Made by a program: the position numbers and the translations under genes. This document shows positions 1 to 5,453 of a stretch of DNA of 5,453 bases, piece by piece; the first letter of the stretch is position 1; the number at the start of each line of letters is the position of its first letter. Under the pieces are notes generated by a model. It was not told where the DNA came from, did no database searches, and saw only the letters and a program-made list of their open reading frames with translations. Source of the DNA: Deltaproteobacteria bacterium (GTDB lineage Bacteria; Desulfobacterota_B; Binatia; Bin18); NCBI GenBank assembly GCA_012271025.1, contig JAAXHF010000717.1:1-5453 (forward strand), read 5' to 3'.

Positions 1-834
1 CGCTACGAGGGCAAGCACTTCCACTACCGGCACGTCAACCCGTGGGCCCTGCCCTACCAGAAGCCCCACCCCCAGATGTGGATTCCGGGCGTCCTGAGCC
101 CGGAGACGGTACGCTGGTGCGCCCAGCACCGCTACCCCTATATCGGTCTCGGCACCGCGCTCGGCCCGACCTGCGACCTGTGGGATATGTATGCCGACGA
201 GGCGGCCAAACTCGGCTACCAGGCCGGCCCGGAGAACTTCGGCTATCTGATTCCGAGCTTTGTGGCCGAGACGGACGAAAAAGCCCAGGAATTGGGCAGA
301 AATTTCGTGTATGGCGGGGGACAGAACGCCTTTTCCCGGCCCGAGCACACCCTGCCGCCGGGCTATAACTCCAAGGGCGCGATCAAGATGCTGGCCCGCC
401 ACCCGGGCGGCAGCTGGCTGGGCGTCAGCCCCGACAAACTACGCGAGTCCAAAGACGGCGACCTGCGGCCGGAGACCGACTATGACGTGGTCCGCAAAAA
501 GCTCTTGTCCGGCTACCAGAAGGTCCAGAACAACCATCAGCTGATTATCGGCTCGCCCAAGACCGTCGTCCCCAAACTGAAACTGCTGTTGCAGATTCTG
601 CGGCCGGGCGTGTTCGTGTTCTTTAATGTCCAGGGCACGGTCAGCAACGAAGATCGGCTGACCAGCATGCGGCTGATCGCCAATGAGGTCATGCCCGAGT
701 TGCGGGAGTACGCCAGAGAAATCGACCTGCCCGATTCATACCAACGCACGCCGGGCTCGGTCGCCCTGCAGTCGGGTGTCTCCCCGGCTCCGGTCTCCGA
801 CCGGGGACCGTTGGAGGAGTTGGGGTTGCGCTAA
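1..834 (+). CDS. Luciferase-like flavin-dependent monooxygenase, C-terminal part (5' truncated by window edge)
   Basis: The reading frame is open from the first base and ends at a TAA at 832-834, giving 277 residues without a natural start. Family members are usually about 330-400 residues, so roughly the first quarter is missing. The visible part fits the bacterial luciferase-like (F420/FMN-dependent TIM-barrel) family: an early 'KPHPQMWIPG' stretch after a loop rich in aromatic residues, then a 'YPYIGLGT' strand, then the late barrel segment 'LIIGSP' (about residues 181-186) followed by a helix and a hydrophobic strand, and the typical C-terminal helix with 'NEVMPELRE' (about 228-235). Such enzymes use reduced flavin and oxygen to oxidise aldehydes, terpenes, sulfonates or other small organics; the substrate cannot be read from this sequence. 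The last 35 residues or so are polar and Pro/Ser-rich, probably a flexible tail. It lies 56 bases upstream of the transglycosylase gene with no obvious functional link. Family is confident; specific function is unknown. Confidence 0.85.
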   Translation, partial: RYEGKHFHYRHVNPWALPYQKPHPQMWIPGVLSPETVRWCAQHRYPYIGLGTALGPTCDLWDMYADEAAKLGYQAGPENFGYLIPSFVAETDEKAQELGRNFVYGGGQNAFSRPEHTLPPGYNSKGAIKMLARHPGGSWLGVSPDKLRESKDGDLRPETDYDVVRKKLLSGYQKVQNNHQLIIGSPKTVVPKLKLLLQILRPGVFVFFNVQGTVSNEDRLTSMRLIANEVMPELREYAREIDLPDSYQRTPGSVALQSGVSPAPVSDRGPLEELGLR

Positions 835-878
835 GCCCAGCCATACTGTGTGACCAGATGGACGTAGTGGAGAGGCAT

Positions 879-888
879 GGAGGAGGAG
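879..888 (+). promoter_or_regulatory. Strong ribosome binding site that sets the mltD start at 891
   Basis: GGAGGAGGAG lies directly upstream of ATG 891, with AGGAGG (881-886) four bases from the start codon. The in-frame ATG at 858 would place this purine run inside the coding region, where it would encode His-Gly-Gly-Gly, and has no comparable site of its own. The protein from 891 begins with a clean signal peptide, so both signals agree. The rest of the 56-base gap (835-890) shows no convincing promoter; weak -10-like and -35-like matches do not have proper spacing. Confidence 0.75.
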
Positions 889-890
889 TC

Positions 891-2903
891 ATGCGGTCGG
901 TACACATCTTGCGGATCGTCATCGGAACCCTGCTCGGAATCGTGCTCGCCCTGCCGCCCGGTGGACTCCGGGCCGAGCAGACGGCCAGTGCGTCTCACCC
1001 CTTTCCCTACCCGCCGGCCCTCCGGCCACAGGTCGAGTTCTGGCAACGGGTATTCACCACCTCGAGACAGACGGTCATTCTGCACGACAACGTTCACATG
1101 ACGATCTACAAGGAGCTGGACTTGCGATCCTTGTATGAGACGCATGCGGACCGGCCGCGCACCCTCGCCCGGCTGAGAAAACAGCGCGTCGAGCGCGAGA
1201 TCAGACACATTCGGGCGACCCTGCGCAAGCTGCACCGCGCGAGCAGGACCGCCCGGCTGACGGCCGAAGAGCGTCGGATCAAGCGGCTGTTCAGCGACAT
1301 CCCCGGCTCCAGGAAGTTTCTCCGCGCCGCCGCCGAGGGCCGGGTTCGGTCGCAAACCGGGATCGGCGAAAAATTCCGGCAGGGCATCCAGATTTCGGGG
1401 CGCTATCTGGACGAGATGGAGGCGATTTTCCGCCAGGCCGGTCTGCCGGTTGAGTTGACCCGTCTGCCGCTGGTCGAATCCACGTTCAATATCGAGGCAT
1501 ACTCAAAAGCCGGCGCGGCCGGGGTGTGGCAGTTCATCCGCTCGACCGGGCGGTTGTTCATGCGGGTCGATGGGCTGATTGACGAGCGGCGCGACCCACT
1601 CCTGTCGGCCCGGGCGGCGGCCAAGCTGTTCAAAGCCAACTACGACAGACTCGGCACCTGGCCGCTGGCCATTACCGCCTATAACTACGGCCAGGCTGGC
1701 ATGGCCAGAGCGGTCAGAAAGCTCGGCACCACCGATATTGCCCGCATTATCCGTTCCTACAAAAGCCGCCGCTTCGGTTTTGCCTCGCGCAACTTCTATC
1801 CCGAATTTCTGGCCGCCCTCGAAGTCGAGAAAAACGCAACCGCCTACTTTGGTGAAATCAAGCGCGACGCCCCATTTCGCTACGACGAGGTCGCCCTGGA
1901 CGGCTATCTGTCGCTGGGCGTCGCGGCCCGCTGCGCCAACATTTCGACCGAGCGGTTGATTGAGTTCAACCCCGCCCTGGGCAGGTCTATCCGTCGGGGC
2001 AGGCGCTTCATCCCCAGCGGCTACCGGCTGCGTCTCCCGGACGGCACGGCCGACTCTTTCCGCCGCCAGTATGCGGCCCTGGAGATCAACTCGCATACCG
2101 TGCAGCCCGGCCAGACCCTGGACATCATCGCCCGGCGCTACCGAACCAGCGTCAAGGCCCTGCAAGAGCTGAACCATATCCCAAATGTCAACTTCATCCG
2201 GGTCGGCCAGCGCCTGCGCCTGCCCCAGACTACAGCAGCAACCGCCATCGCTCAGGCGTCTGCCGCTATACCCCCACCCCACCCCACACAACCCGGCCCT
2301 TCAGACGACACCCATACGGTCCAAGACGGCCAGACCCTGGATATCATCGCCCAGCGCCACGGGACGACCGTCGAGGCGCTGCAACAGCTGAACCATATCC
2401 CAGATGCCAATTTCATCCGGGCCGGCCAACGCCTACGACTGCCCCAGTCCCAGGCACCAACCGCCATCGCCCAGGCGTCTGTCGCCCCAGCGCCGTCCCA
2501 ACCCACGCCGCCTGAAGCCGCCCCCGAGCCACCGACCACCGTTGCCCAGGCACCCGTCGCCCCAGCCCCGTCCCACACGCCTCAACCCGAATCCAGCCGT
2601 TCAGACTACGCCCATACGGTCCAGCGCGGCCAAACCCTGGGCACGATCGCCCAGCGTTATCAGACCACTGTTGCCACCCTCAAGAAACTCAACGGCATCG
2701 AGCGGGTGAACTTCATTCGTCCCGGCCAGCAGCTCCGCCTGCCCGGCAGCTACGCGACCCATACGGTCCAGCGCGGCCAGACCCTGGACACGATTGCCAA
2801 ACGCTACGGGACGACTGCGGGTGTGCTCAAGCGCCTCAACGGGGTGAAGAACCCCCGTCTGCTGCGGATCGGCCAGACCTTATACATCCCCCTGAGTTAT
2901 TGA
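891..2903 (+). CDS. mltD: MltD-type membrane-bound/periplasmic lytic murein transglycosylase with four C-terminal LysM domains
   Basis: This 670-residue exported enzyme cleaves the MurNAc-GlcNAc bond of peptidoglycan, leaving 1,6-anhydro-MurNAc ends. Residues 1-28 form a signal peptide (MRS..., hydrophobic core, Pro-Pro-Gly-Gly, likely cut after Leu-Arg-Ala). There is no lipobox cysteine, unlike E. coli MltD, which is a lipoprotein, so a soluble periplasmic form is inferred. Residues about 30-170 are an Arg-rich helical region typical of MltD N-termini. The SLT goose-lysozyme-like domain spans about 175-315: catalytic Glu196 in 'LPLVESTFN', 'GVWQF' at 211-215 and 'AYNYG' at 263-267 are all intact. 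A weaker domain about 325-400 ('ISTERLIEFNPAL...RLRLP') resembles the degenerate LysM-like stretch seen in many MltD proteins. Four LysM domains, each 44 residues, lie at 402-445, 475-518, 575-618 and 624-667, joined by Ala/Pro/Gln/Ser-rich linkers; they bind GlcNAc-containing glycan and anchor the enzyme to the wall. E. coli MltD has two LysM units, so this one is expanded. The start at 891 rather than 858 is chosen from the ribosome binding site. Confidence 0.93.
   Translation: MRSVHILRIVIGTLLGIVLALPPGGLRAEQTASASHPFPYPPALRPQVEFWQRVFTTSRQTVILHDNVHMTIYKELDLRSLYETHADRPRTLARLRKQRVEREIRHIRATLRKLHRASRTARLTAEERRIKRLFSDIPGSRKFLRAAAEGRVRSQTGIGEKFRQGIQISGRYLDEMEAIFRQAGLPVELTRLPLVESTFNIEAYSKAGAAGVWQFIRSTGRLFMRVDGLIDERRDPLLSARAAAKLFKANYDRLGTWPLAITAYNYGQAGMARAVRKLGTTDIARIIRSYKSRRFGFASRNFYPEFLAALEVEKNATAYFGEIKRDAPFRYDEVALDGYLSLGVAARCANISTERLIEFNPALGRSIRRGRRFIPSGYRLRLPDGTADSFRRQYAALEINSHTVQPGQTLDIIARRYRTSVKALQELNHIPNVNFIRVGQRLRLPQTTAATAIAQASAAIPPPHPTQPGPSDDTHTVQDGQTLDIIAQRHGTTVEALQQLNHIPDANFIRAGQRLRLPQSQAPTAIAQASVAPAPSQPTPPEAAPEPPTTVAQAPVAPAPSHTPQPESSRSDYAHTVQRGQTLGTIAQRYQTTVATLKKLNGIERVNFIRPGQQLRLPGSYATHTVQRGQTLDTIAKRYGTTAGVLKRLNGVKNPRLLRIGQTLYIPLSY
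2094..2891 (+). repeat. Four in-gene LysM-coding repeats (132 bp each)
   Basis: The units are at 2094-2225, 2313-2444, 2613-2744 and 2760-2891. Each encodes 44 residues opening with His-Thr-Val-Gln-x-Gly-Gln-Thr-Leu and closing with Gly-Gln-x-Leu-x-(Leu/Ile)-Pro. Units 1 and 2 are most alike at the protein level (both contain 'LNHIP' and 'NFIR.GQRLRLP'). Units 3 and 4 are nearly identical in DNA at their beginnings: 2611-2632 matches 2758-2779 base for base. Intervals are uneven (73, 100 and 49 residues start to start) because the linkers differ in length. DNA-level identity beyond what the protein motif requires suggests recent duplication or gene conversion within the gene. Confidence 0.85.
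2241..2588 (+). repeat. Repeated Ala/Pro/Gln-rich linker unit between LysM domains (three copies)
   Basis: Copies start near 2241, 2460 and 2538. They encode variants of 'TAIAQAS-A', 'TAIAQASVAPAPS' and 'TTVAQAPVAPAPS'. The first two share most bases over about 25 positions (ACCGCCATCGC...CAGGCGTCTG). The third has diverged but keeps the GTCGCCCCAGC core of copy two. Copies two and three sit side by side in the long linker between LysM 2 and LysM 3, which explains why that linker is about twice the length of the one between LysM 1 and LysM 2. They probably act as a flexible wall-spanning spacer. Confidence 0.65.
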
Positions 2904-2906
2904 CCG

Positions 2907-2930
2907 GCGGCGTCCCAGGCTGGGACGCGC
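2907..2930 (+). terminator. GC-rich hairpin just after mltD, possible terminator without an adjacent U-tract
   Basis: GCGTCCCA (2910-2917) and TGGGACGC (2921-2928) form a perfect 8-bp stem with a 3-base GGC loop. Two further pairs (2907-2908 with 2929-2930) can form if G2909 is bulged. It begins four bases after the mltD stop codon, the expected place for a 3' end structure. The only T-run, TTTTT at 2946-2950, lies about 16 bases beyond the stem, too far for a standard intrinsic terminator. It may instead protect the mRNA 3' end or work with Rho. Confidence 0.4.
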
Positions 2931-2970
2931 AGGGCATTCCTCCGCTTTTTCGGCTGTGCTAGCGTTCCGG

Positions 2971-3021
2971 CAAGGCGGTTGATGATGACCGCTCACAGGG
3001 GAGAGATCATCAACCGCCTTG
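2971..3021. repeat. Perfect 16-bp inverted repeat (19-base spacer) in the leader of the tetrapyrrole operon
   Basis: CAAGGCGGTTGATGAT at 2971-2986 is matched by its exact reverse complement ATCATCAACCGCCTTG at 3006-3021, with 19 bases between. As RNA the stem can extend outward by three more pairs (2968-2970 with 3022-3024, two of them G-U). It ends 32 bases before the chosen start codon of the siroheme gene. No T-run follows on either strand, so it is not a classic terminator. It could be an operator for a dimeric regulator, an attenuator or mRNA-stability hairpin, or a copy of a short dispersed repeat. The structure is certain; its role is unknown. Confidence 0.6.
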
Positions 3022-3053
3022 TTGCTCGGGCCTTTGGGCCGGACACGAACGCC

Positions 3054-3716
3054 ATGGGCTATTATCCAATCTTTGTCGACCTGAGCGGCCAGCCATGCTT
3101 AGTCATCGGGGGTGGAAGCGTCGCCGAGCGGAAAGTGGCGTCGCTGCTCGACGCCCAGGCCCGGGTCAGCGTGATCAGCCCGAGGCTGACCCGGCAACTC
3201 GAAGCCTGGGCCGCCGAACTGCGGATCAGAACGCTGCGGCGTGCCTACCAGAGCGGCGATCTGCGCGGCTTTCGTCTGGTGTTTGCGGCCACCTCAGACC
3301 AGGCTTTGCACCGGCGTCTGGCTGCGGAGGCAAACGCCGCAGGCGTGTTGCTGAACGTCGCGGATCGCCCGGCCGTGTGTTCGTTCATCGTCCCGGCCGT
3401 CGTCTCCCAGGGCGACCTGAGAATCGCCGTGTCCACCAGCGGGACAAGCCCGGCCATGGCCCAAAAAATCCGCCACCAGCTGTCCGCAGACTTTGGTCCC
3501 GAGTACGCCCAGGCGCTCCAACTGCTGGCTCGCATCCGAGAGCGGCTGACCCGAGAGCGGCTGTCAAGCCAGGAACGCCAGCACCGTTTCCACAGCCTCG
3601 TCCATTCTCGCCTGCTCGACTATCTCCGCGACCGGAAAATTGATAAGCTCGACGGCCTGCTGCGCGCAACCCTGGGAGAAGCCTACAGTCTGGAGCGCCT
3701 CGACTTTCAGGTATGA
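3054..3716 (+). CDS. cysG: Bifunctional precorrin-2 dehydrogenase / sirohydrochlorin ferrochelatase (Met8/CysG N-terminal type)
   Basis: This 220-residue protein matches the stand-alone Met8p/SirC type: it has the N-terminal module of CysG but not the uroporphyrinogen-III methyltransferase half. It oxidises precorrin-2 with NAD+ to sirohydrochlorin and, in bifunctional members, inserts iron to give siroheme. The Rossmann NAD-binding loop is 'GGGSVAERK' at 19-27. The signature block runs from about 101 to 145: 'NVADRPAVCSF' with Asp104, matching the catalytic Asp of CysG and Met8p, then 'QGDLRIAVSTSGTSP' (S127-P133) and 'AQKIR'. The remaining C-terminal part is helical and charged, as in the family's dimer/chelatase domain. 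ATG 3054 is chosen because family proteins begin about here ('YYPIFVDL'). Starting at TTG 2979 or the ATGs at 2982 and 2985 would add about 24 non-family residues and place the start inside the inverted repeat. No strong ribosome binding site precedes 3054. The next gene starts three bases after the stop. Bifunctionality is inferred from length and the conserved Asp. Confidence 0.9.
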   Translation: MGYYPIFVDLSGQPCLVIGGGSVAERKVASLLDAQARVSVISPRLTRQLEAWAAELRIRTLRRAYQSGDLRGFRLVFAATSDQALHRRLAAEANAAGVLLNVADRPAVCSFIVPAVVSQGDLRIAVSTSGTSPAMAQKIRHQLSADFGPEYAQALQLLARIRERLTRERLSSQERQHRFHSLVHSRLLDYLRDRKIDKLDGLLRATLGEAYSLERLDFQV

Positions 3717-3719
3717 CCG

Positions 3720-4535
3720 GTGGAAATTGTCCTGCTGACATCGGCCCTCGTCTTCTATCTGCTGAGCACGGTGGGTTTTCTGCTCGCCCTGGTGTCGCCC
3801 CAGCAGCTGTTTGGCCGCCTCGCGCCCGGCCTGCTGCTGGTCGCCTGCGCCGCCCACGGCGGAGCGATTATGGTGCGTTCGCTGTCGGTCGGCTACATCG
3901 CGGTCACCAACCCGTATGAGGCGGTGTCCTTCTTCACCTGGATGACCAGCGGCCTGTTCCTGCTGGTCCAGTGGCGCTCGTCTCTGACCGTGCTGGGGGC
4001 GGTGGTCAGTCCGATTGGCTTTGTCCTGACCTTAGGCGTGTTTGTCCTGTATACCCAGGCACGGGCGCTGCCGCCGGCCCTGCAGAGCGGTTGGCTGCCG
4101 GTCCACGTGACGCTCGCCTTTTTGGGCAACGCCGTGTTCTGCGTCGCCTTCTTTGCCAGCCTGATCTATGTGTTTCAGGAAAAGCGGCTCAAGGGCAAAA
4201 AAATCGGCGGGGTGCTGCGCCACCTGCCCTCCCTGGAGACCCTCGACAAGCTGAACTATCGCTCCCTGTCGTGGGGCTTCCCGCTGCTGACCCTGGGCAT
4301 TGTCAGCGGCGCGGTGTGGGCTCGCCACGCGTGGGGCCATTTTTGGATTTGGGAGCCGCGGCCGGTCCTGTCCCTGGTCAGCTGGGTCTTGTACGCCTTC
4401 CTGCTCCACTATCGTAGCGTCGGCTGGCGCGGACGCCGCGCCGCGACCCTGACCATCGTGTGTTTTGCCGTACTCCTGGTCTCATTCCTGGGCGTGCGGT
4501 TCTTGCCGGGTCGGCATGGGGGCGAATTTGGCTAA
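3720..4535 (+). CDS. ccsA: CcsA/HemX-family cytochrome c assembly membrane protein
   Basis: This 271-residue integral membrane protein starts at GTG 3720, three bases after the upstream stop codon, with only a weak AGG (3709-3711) as ribosome binding site, so translational coupling is likely. Eight hydrophobic segments can be counted, at roughly residues 4-24, 29-50, 60-80, 85-107, 124-150, 180-202, 215-232 and 242-260. The family (CcsA/CcmF/HemX) handles heme at the outer face of the membrane. Conserved histidines are present: His46 ('AAHGG'), His129 ('LPVHVTLAFLGN') and His230 ('LHYR'). The tryptophan-rich WWD block between segments six and seven reads 'WGHFWIWEPRPVLSLVSW' (205-222). Most CcsA proteins have W-G-x-Y-W-x-W-D-P-K-E there, so Asp is Glu and Lys-Glu is Arg-Pro. 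Next to hemA the gene could be HemX, which in Bacillus lowers HemA level and is of about this length, rather than a true heme lyase subunit; no CcsB/ResB partner is in the window. Family is confident, precise role open. Confidence 0.85.
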   Translation: MEIVLLTSALVFYLLSTVGFLLALVSPQQLFGRLAPGLLLVACAAHGGAIMVRSLSVGYIAVTNPYEAVSFFTWMTSGLFLLVQWRSSLTVLGAVVSPIGFVLTLGVFVLYTQARALPPALQSGWLPVHVTLAFLGNAVFCVAFFASLIYVFQEKRLKGKKIGGVLRHLPSLETLDKLNYRSLSWGFPLLTLGIVSGAVWARHAWGHFWIWEPRPVLSLVSWVLYAFLLHYRSVGWRGRRAATLTIVCFAVLLVSFLGVRFLPGRHGGEFG

Positions 4536-5453
4536 GCCGGACCCCAGCCTGATGGTCGTTGGCCTCAACCACCATACGACGCCGGTCGAGGTGCGCGAGA
4601 AGCTGGCCTTCAGCGACGGCATGCTGCACCACGCCCTGCCCCGCCTGGTCGAAGCCCCCGGCATCCAGGAAGGCGCGATCATCTCGACCTGCAACCGGGT
4701 CGAAGTCGTGGCCTGGGCTCACGATCCGCCACAGGCCAGCCGCCACATCAAAACCTTTCTGGCCCAAGAGCAGGGCCTGCCGCTCCAGCTGTTTGAAGCC
4801 CACCTGTACACCCATACCGACAGACAGGCAGTCAGACACGTGTTCCGCGTCGCCTCCAGCCTCGATTCCCTGGTTGTGGGCGAACCCCAGATCCTGGGCC
4901 AGATCAAAGACGCGTATACCGCCTCGGCCTCGCTCGGTACGCTGGGGACGGTGCTCCACCGCTGGTTCCACAAGGCCTTCTCGGTCGCCAAGCGCGTGCG
5001 GAGCGAAACCGCCATTGCGGCCAAACCCGTCTCGGTCAGCTCGGTGGCGGTCGAGCTGGCGTGTCGGATTTTTGACCAGCTGACCGACAAGACCGCCATG
5101 GTCATTGGCGTGGGAGAGATGAGCCAGCAGGCCATCCGCCAGCTTCGGGCCAGGGCCATCGGTACCCTGCTCATCACCAACCGGACCTTCCAGCGGGCGG
5201 TCGAGCTGGCCAGTACCTGCGCCGGGACCGTCGTGCCGTTCGAGCAATTCCCCTGGCAGCTGCACTTGGCCGATGTGGTGATTGGCTCGGCCGGGGGCAG
5301 CGTCTATCACCTCACCCCGGATCTTGTCCACGAAGCCCTGCAGGAGCGCAAACGGCGGCCCATGTTTCTGATTGACCTCGGCGTGCCGCGCAATTTCGAC
5401 CCCCGCCTCAACGACCTTGAGAATGTGTTTGTGTACGATATTGACGACCTCGA
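4516..5453 (+). CDS. hemA: Glutamyl-tRNA reductase (3' truncated by window edge)
   Basis: HemA reduces glutamyl-tRNA(Glu) with NADPH to glutamate-1-semialdehyde, the first step of C5-pathway 5-aminolevulinate synthesis in the cytoplasm. About 312 residues are visible; full enzymes have roughly 420-450, so the C-terminal dimerisation helices are missing. Family blocks in order: 'GLNHHTTPVEVRE' (16-28), 'STCNRVE' with the nucleophilic Cys59, 'HTDRQAVRHVFRVASSLDS' with His108, 'VVGEPQILGQIK' (120-131), the NADPH loop 'VIGVGEMS' (196-203), 'TNRT', 'LIDLGVPRNFDP' and 'VYDIDDL' at the edge. The Cys59-His108 spacing of 49 equals that of Cys50 and His99 in E. coli. ATG 4516 is preferred: it overlaps the upstream gene's end by 20 bases, giving coupling. 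ATG 4552 is a real alternative that starts right at the conserved 'MVVGLNH' block; neither has a strong ribosome binding site. The NADPH loop and the following 'GSAGGS' (often SSTGAP) are slightly unusual, but the enzyme looks functional. Confidence 0.95.
   Translation, partial: MGANLAKPDPSLMVVGLNHHTTPVEVREKLAFSDGMLHHALPRLVEAPGIQEGAIISTCNRVEVVAWAHDPPQASRHIKTFLAQEQGLPLQLFEAHLYTHTDRQAVRHVFRVASSLDSLVVGEPQILGQIKDAYTASASLGTLGTVLHRWFHKAFSVAKRVRSETAIAAKPVSVSSVAVELACRIFDQLTDKTAMVIGVGEMSQQAIRQLRARAIGTLLITNRTFQRAVELASTCAGTVVPFEQFPWQLHLADVVIGSAGGSVYHLTPDLVHEALQERKRRPMFLIDLGVPRNFDPRLNDLENVFVYDIDDL

Noticed and set aside
791..810. Hairpin (8-bp arms with one G-U pair, 4-base loop) near the end of the monooxygenase gene
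   Set aside because: It lies inside the coding region, no T-run follows, and such stems arise easily in GC-rich sequence.
858..890. ATG 858 as the start of the transglycosylase
   Set aside because: The excellent ribosome binding site at 879-888 and the signal peptide both point to ATG 891.
1503..2291. Minus-strand open frame of 262 codons opposite the transglycosylase
   Set aside because: Shadow of the SLT and LysM coding region, with no family resemblance.
2931..2970. Promoter for the tetrapyrrole operon
   Set aside because: A TGTGCTAGC extended -10-like stretch is present (about 2955-2963), but no acceptable -35 at the right spacing was found, so it is not listed as a feature.
3029..3040. 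Small GGCC/GGCC hairpin between the inverted repeat and the siroheme gene
   Set aside because: Only four base pairs; not distinguishable from chance.
3713..3919. ATG 3713 overlapping the siroheme gene stop as a separate 68-codon gene
   Set aside because: Its frame lies within the CcsA/HemX gene and encodes an Arg/Ala/Pro-rich shadow; GTG 3720 opens the membrane protein with a proper first hydrophobic segment.
4378..5331. Long minus-strand open frame of 317 codons opposite hemA
   Set aside because: It is antisense to a gene with intact family motifs throughout, its translation is low-complexity Gly/Arg/Asp-rich with no recognisable domain, and long antisense frames are expected in GC-rich coding DNA.

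Overview
The window reads as a GC-rich bacterial chromosome segment with everything coded on the + strand. It holds the 3' end of a luciferase-like flavin monooxygenase gene, a complete MltD-type lytic transglycosylase with four LysM repeats, and the start of a tetrapyrrole cluster. That cluster is a Met8/CysG-N type siroheme enzyme, then a CcsA/HemX-family membrane protein, then glutamyl-tRNA reductase hemA, which runs off the right edge. A siroheme gene, a CcsA/HemX gene and hemA in this order is an arrangement I associate with delta-proteobacteria-like and related uncultivated lineages. An abundance of luciferase-like monooxygenases would also fit a metabolically broad environmental bacterium. 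The taxonomic guess is inference only; no rRNA or marker gene is present.

Layout. 1-834: monooxygenase, N-terminus cut off by the window edge. 835-890: short gap ending in a very strong ribosome binding site. 891-2903: exported cell-wall lytic transglycosylase. 2904-3053: the only real intergenic region, about 150 bases. It holds a GC-rich hairpin just after the transglycosylase stop and a perfect 16-bp inverted repeat in the probable leader of the tetrapyrrole operon. 3054-3716, 3720-4535 and 4516-5453: three tightly packed tetrapyrrole genes, separated by 3 bases and then overlapping by 20 bases, so almost certainly co-transcribed and probably translationally coupled.

How the genes work together. 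HemA makes the committed precursor of all tetrapyrroles by reducing glutamyl-tRNA. The Met8-like enzyme takes precorrin-2 to siroheme. The membrane protein between them belongs to the family containing both CcsA (cytochrome c heme attachment) and HemX (a modulator of HemA level). Its heme-handling WWD motif is altered in a way that favours a HemX-like role. The transglycosylase and monooxygenase have no evident functional link to this cluster.

No exotic system is visible (no phage, CRISPR, transposon or toxin-antitoxin signature). The items most worth a second look are the 16-bp inverted repeat ahead of the siroheme gene, the altered WWD motif, and the repeat architecture of the transglycosylase.
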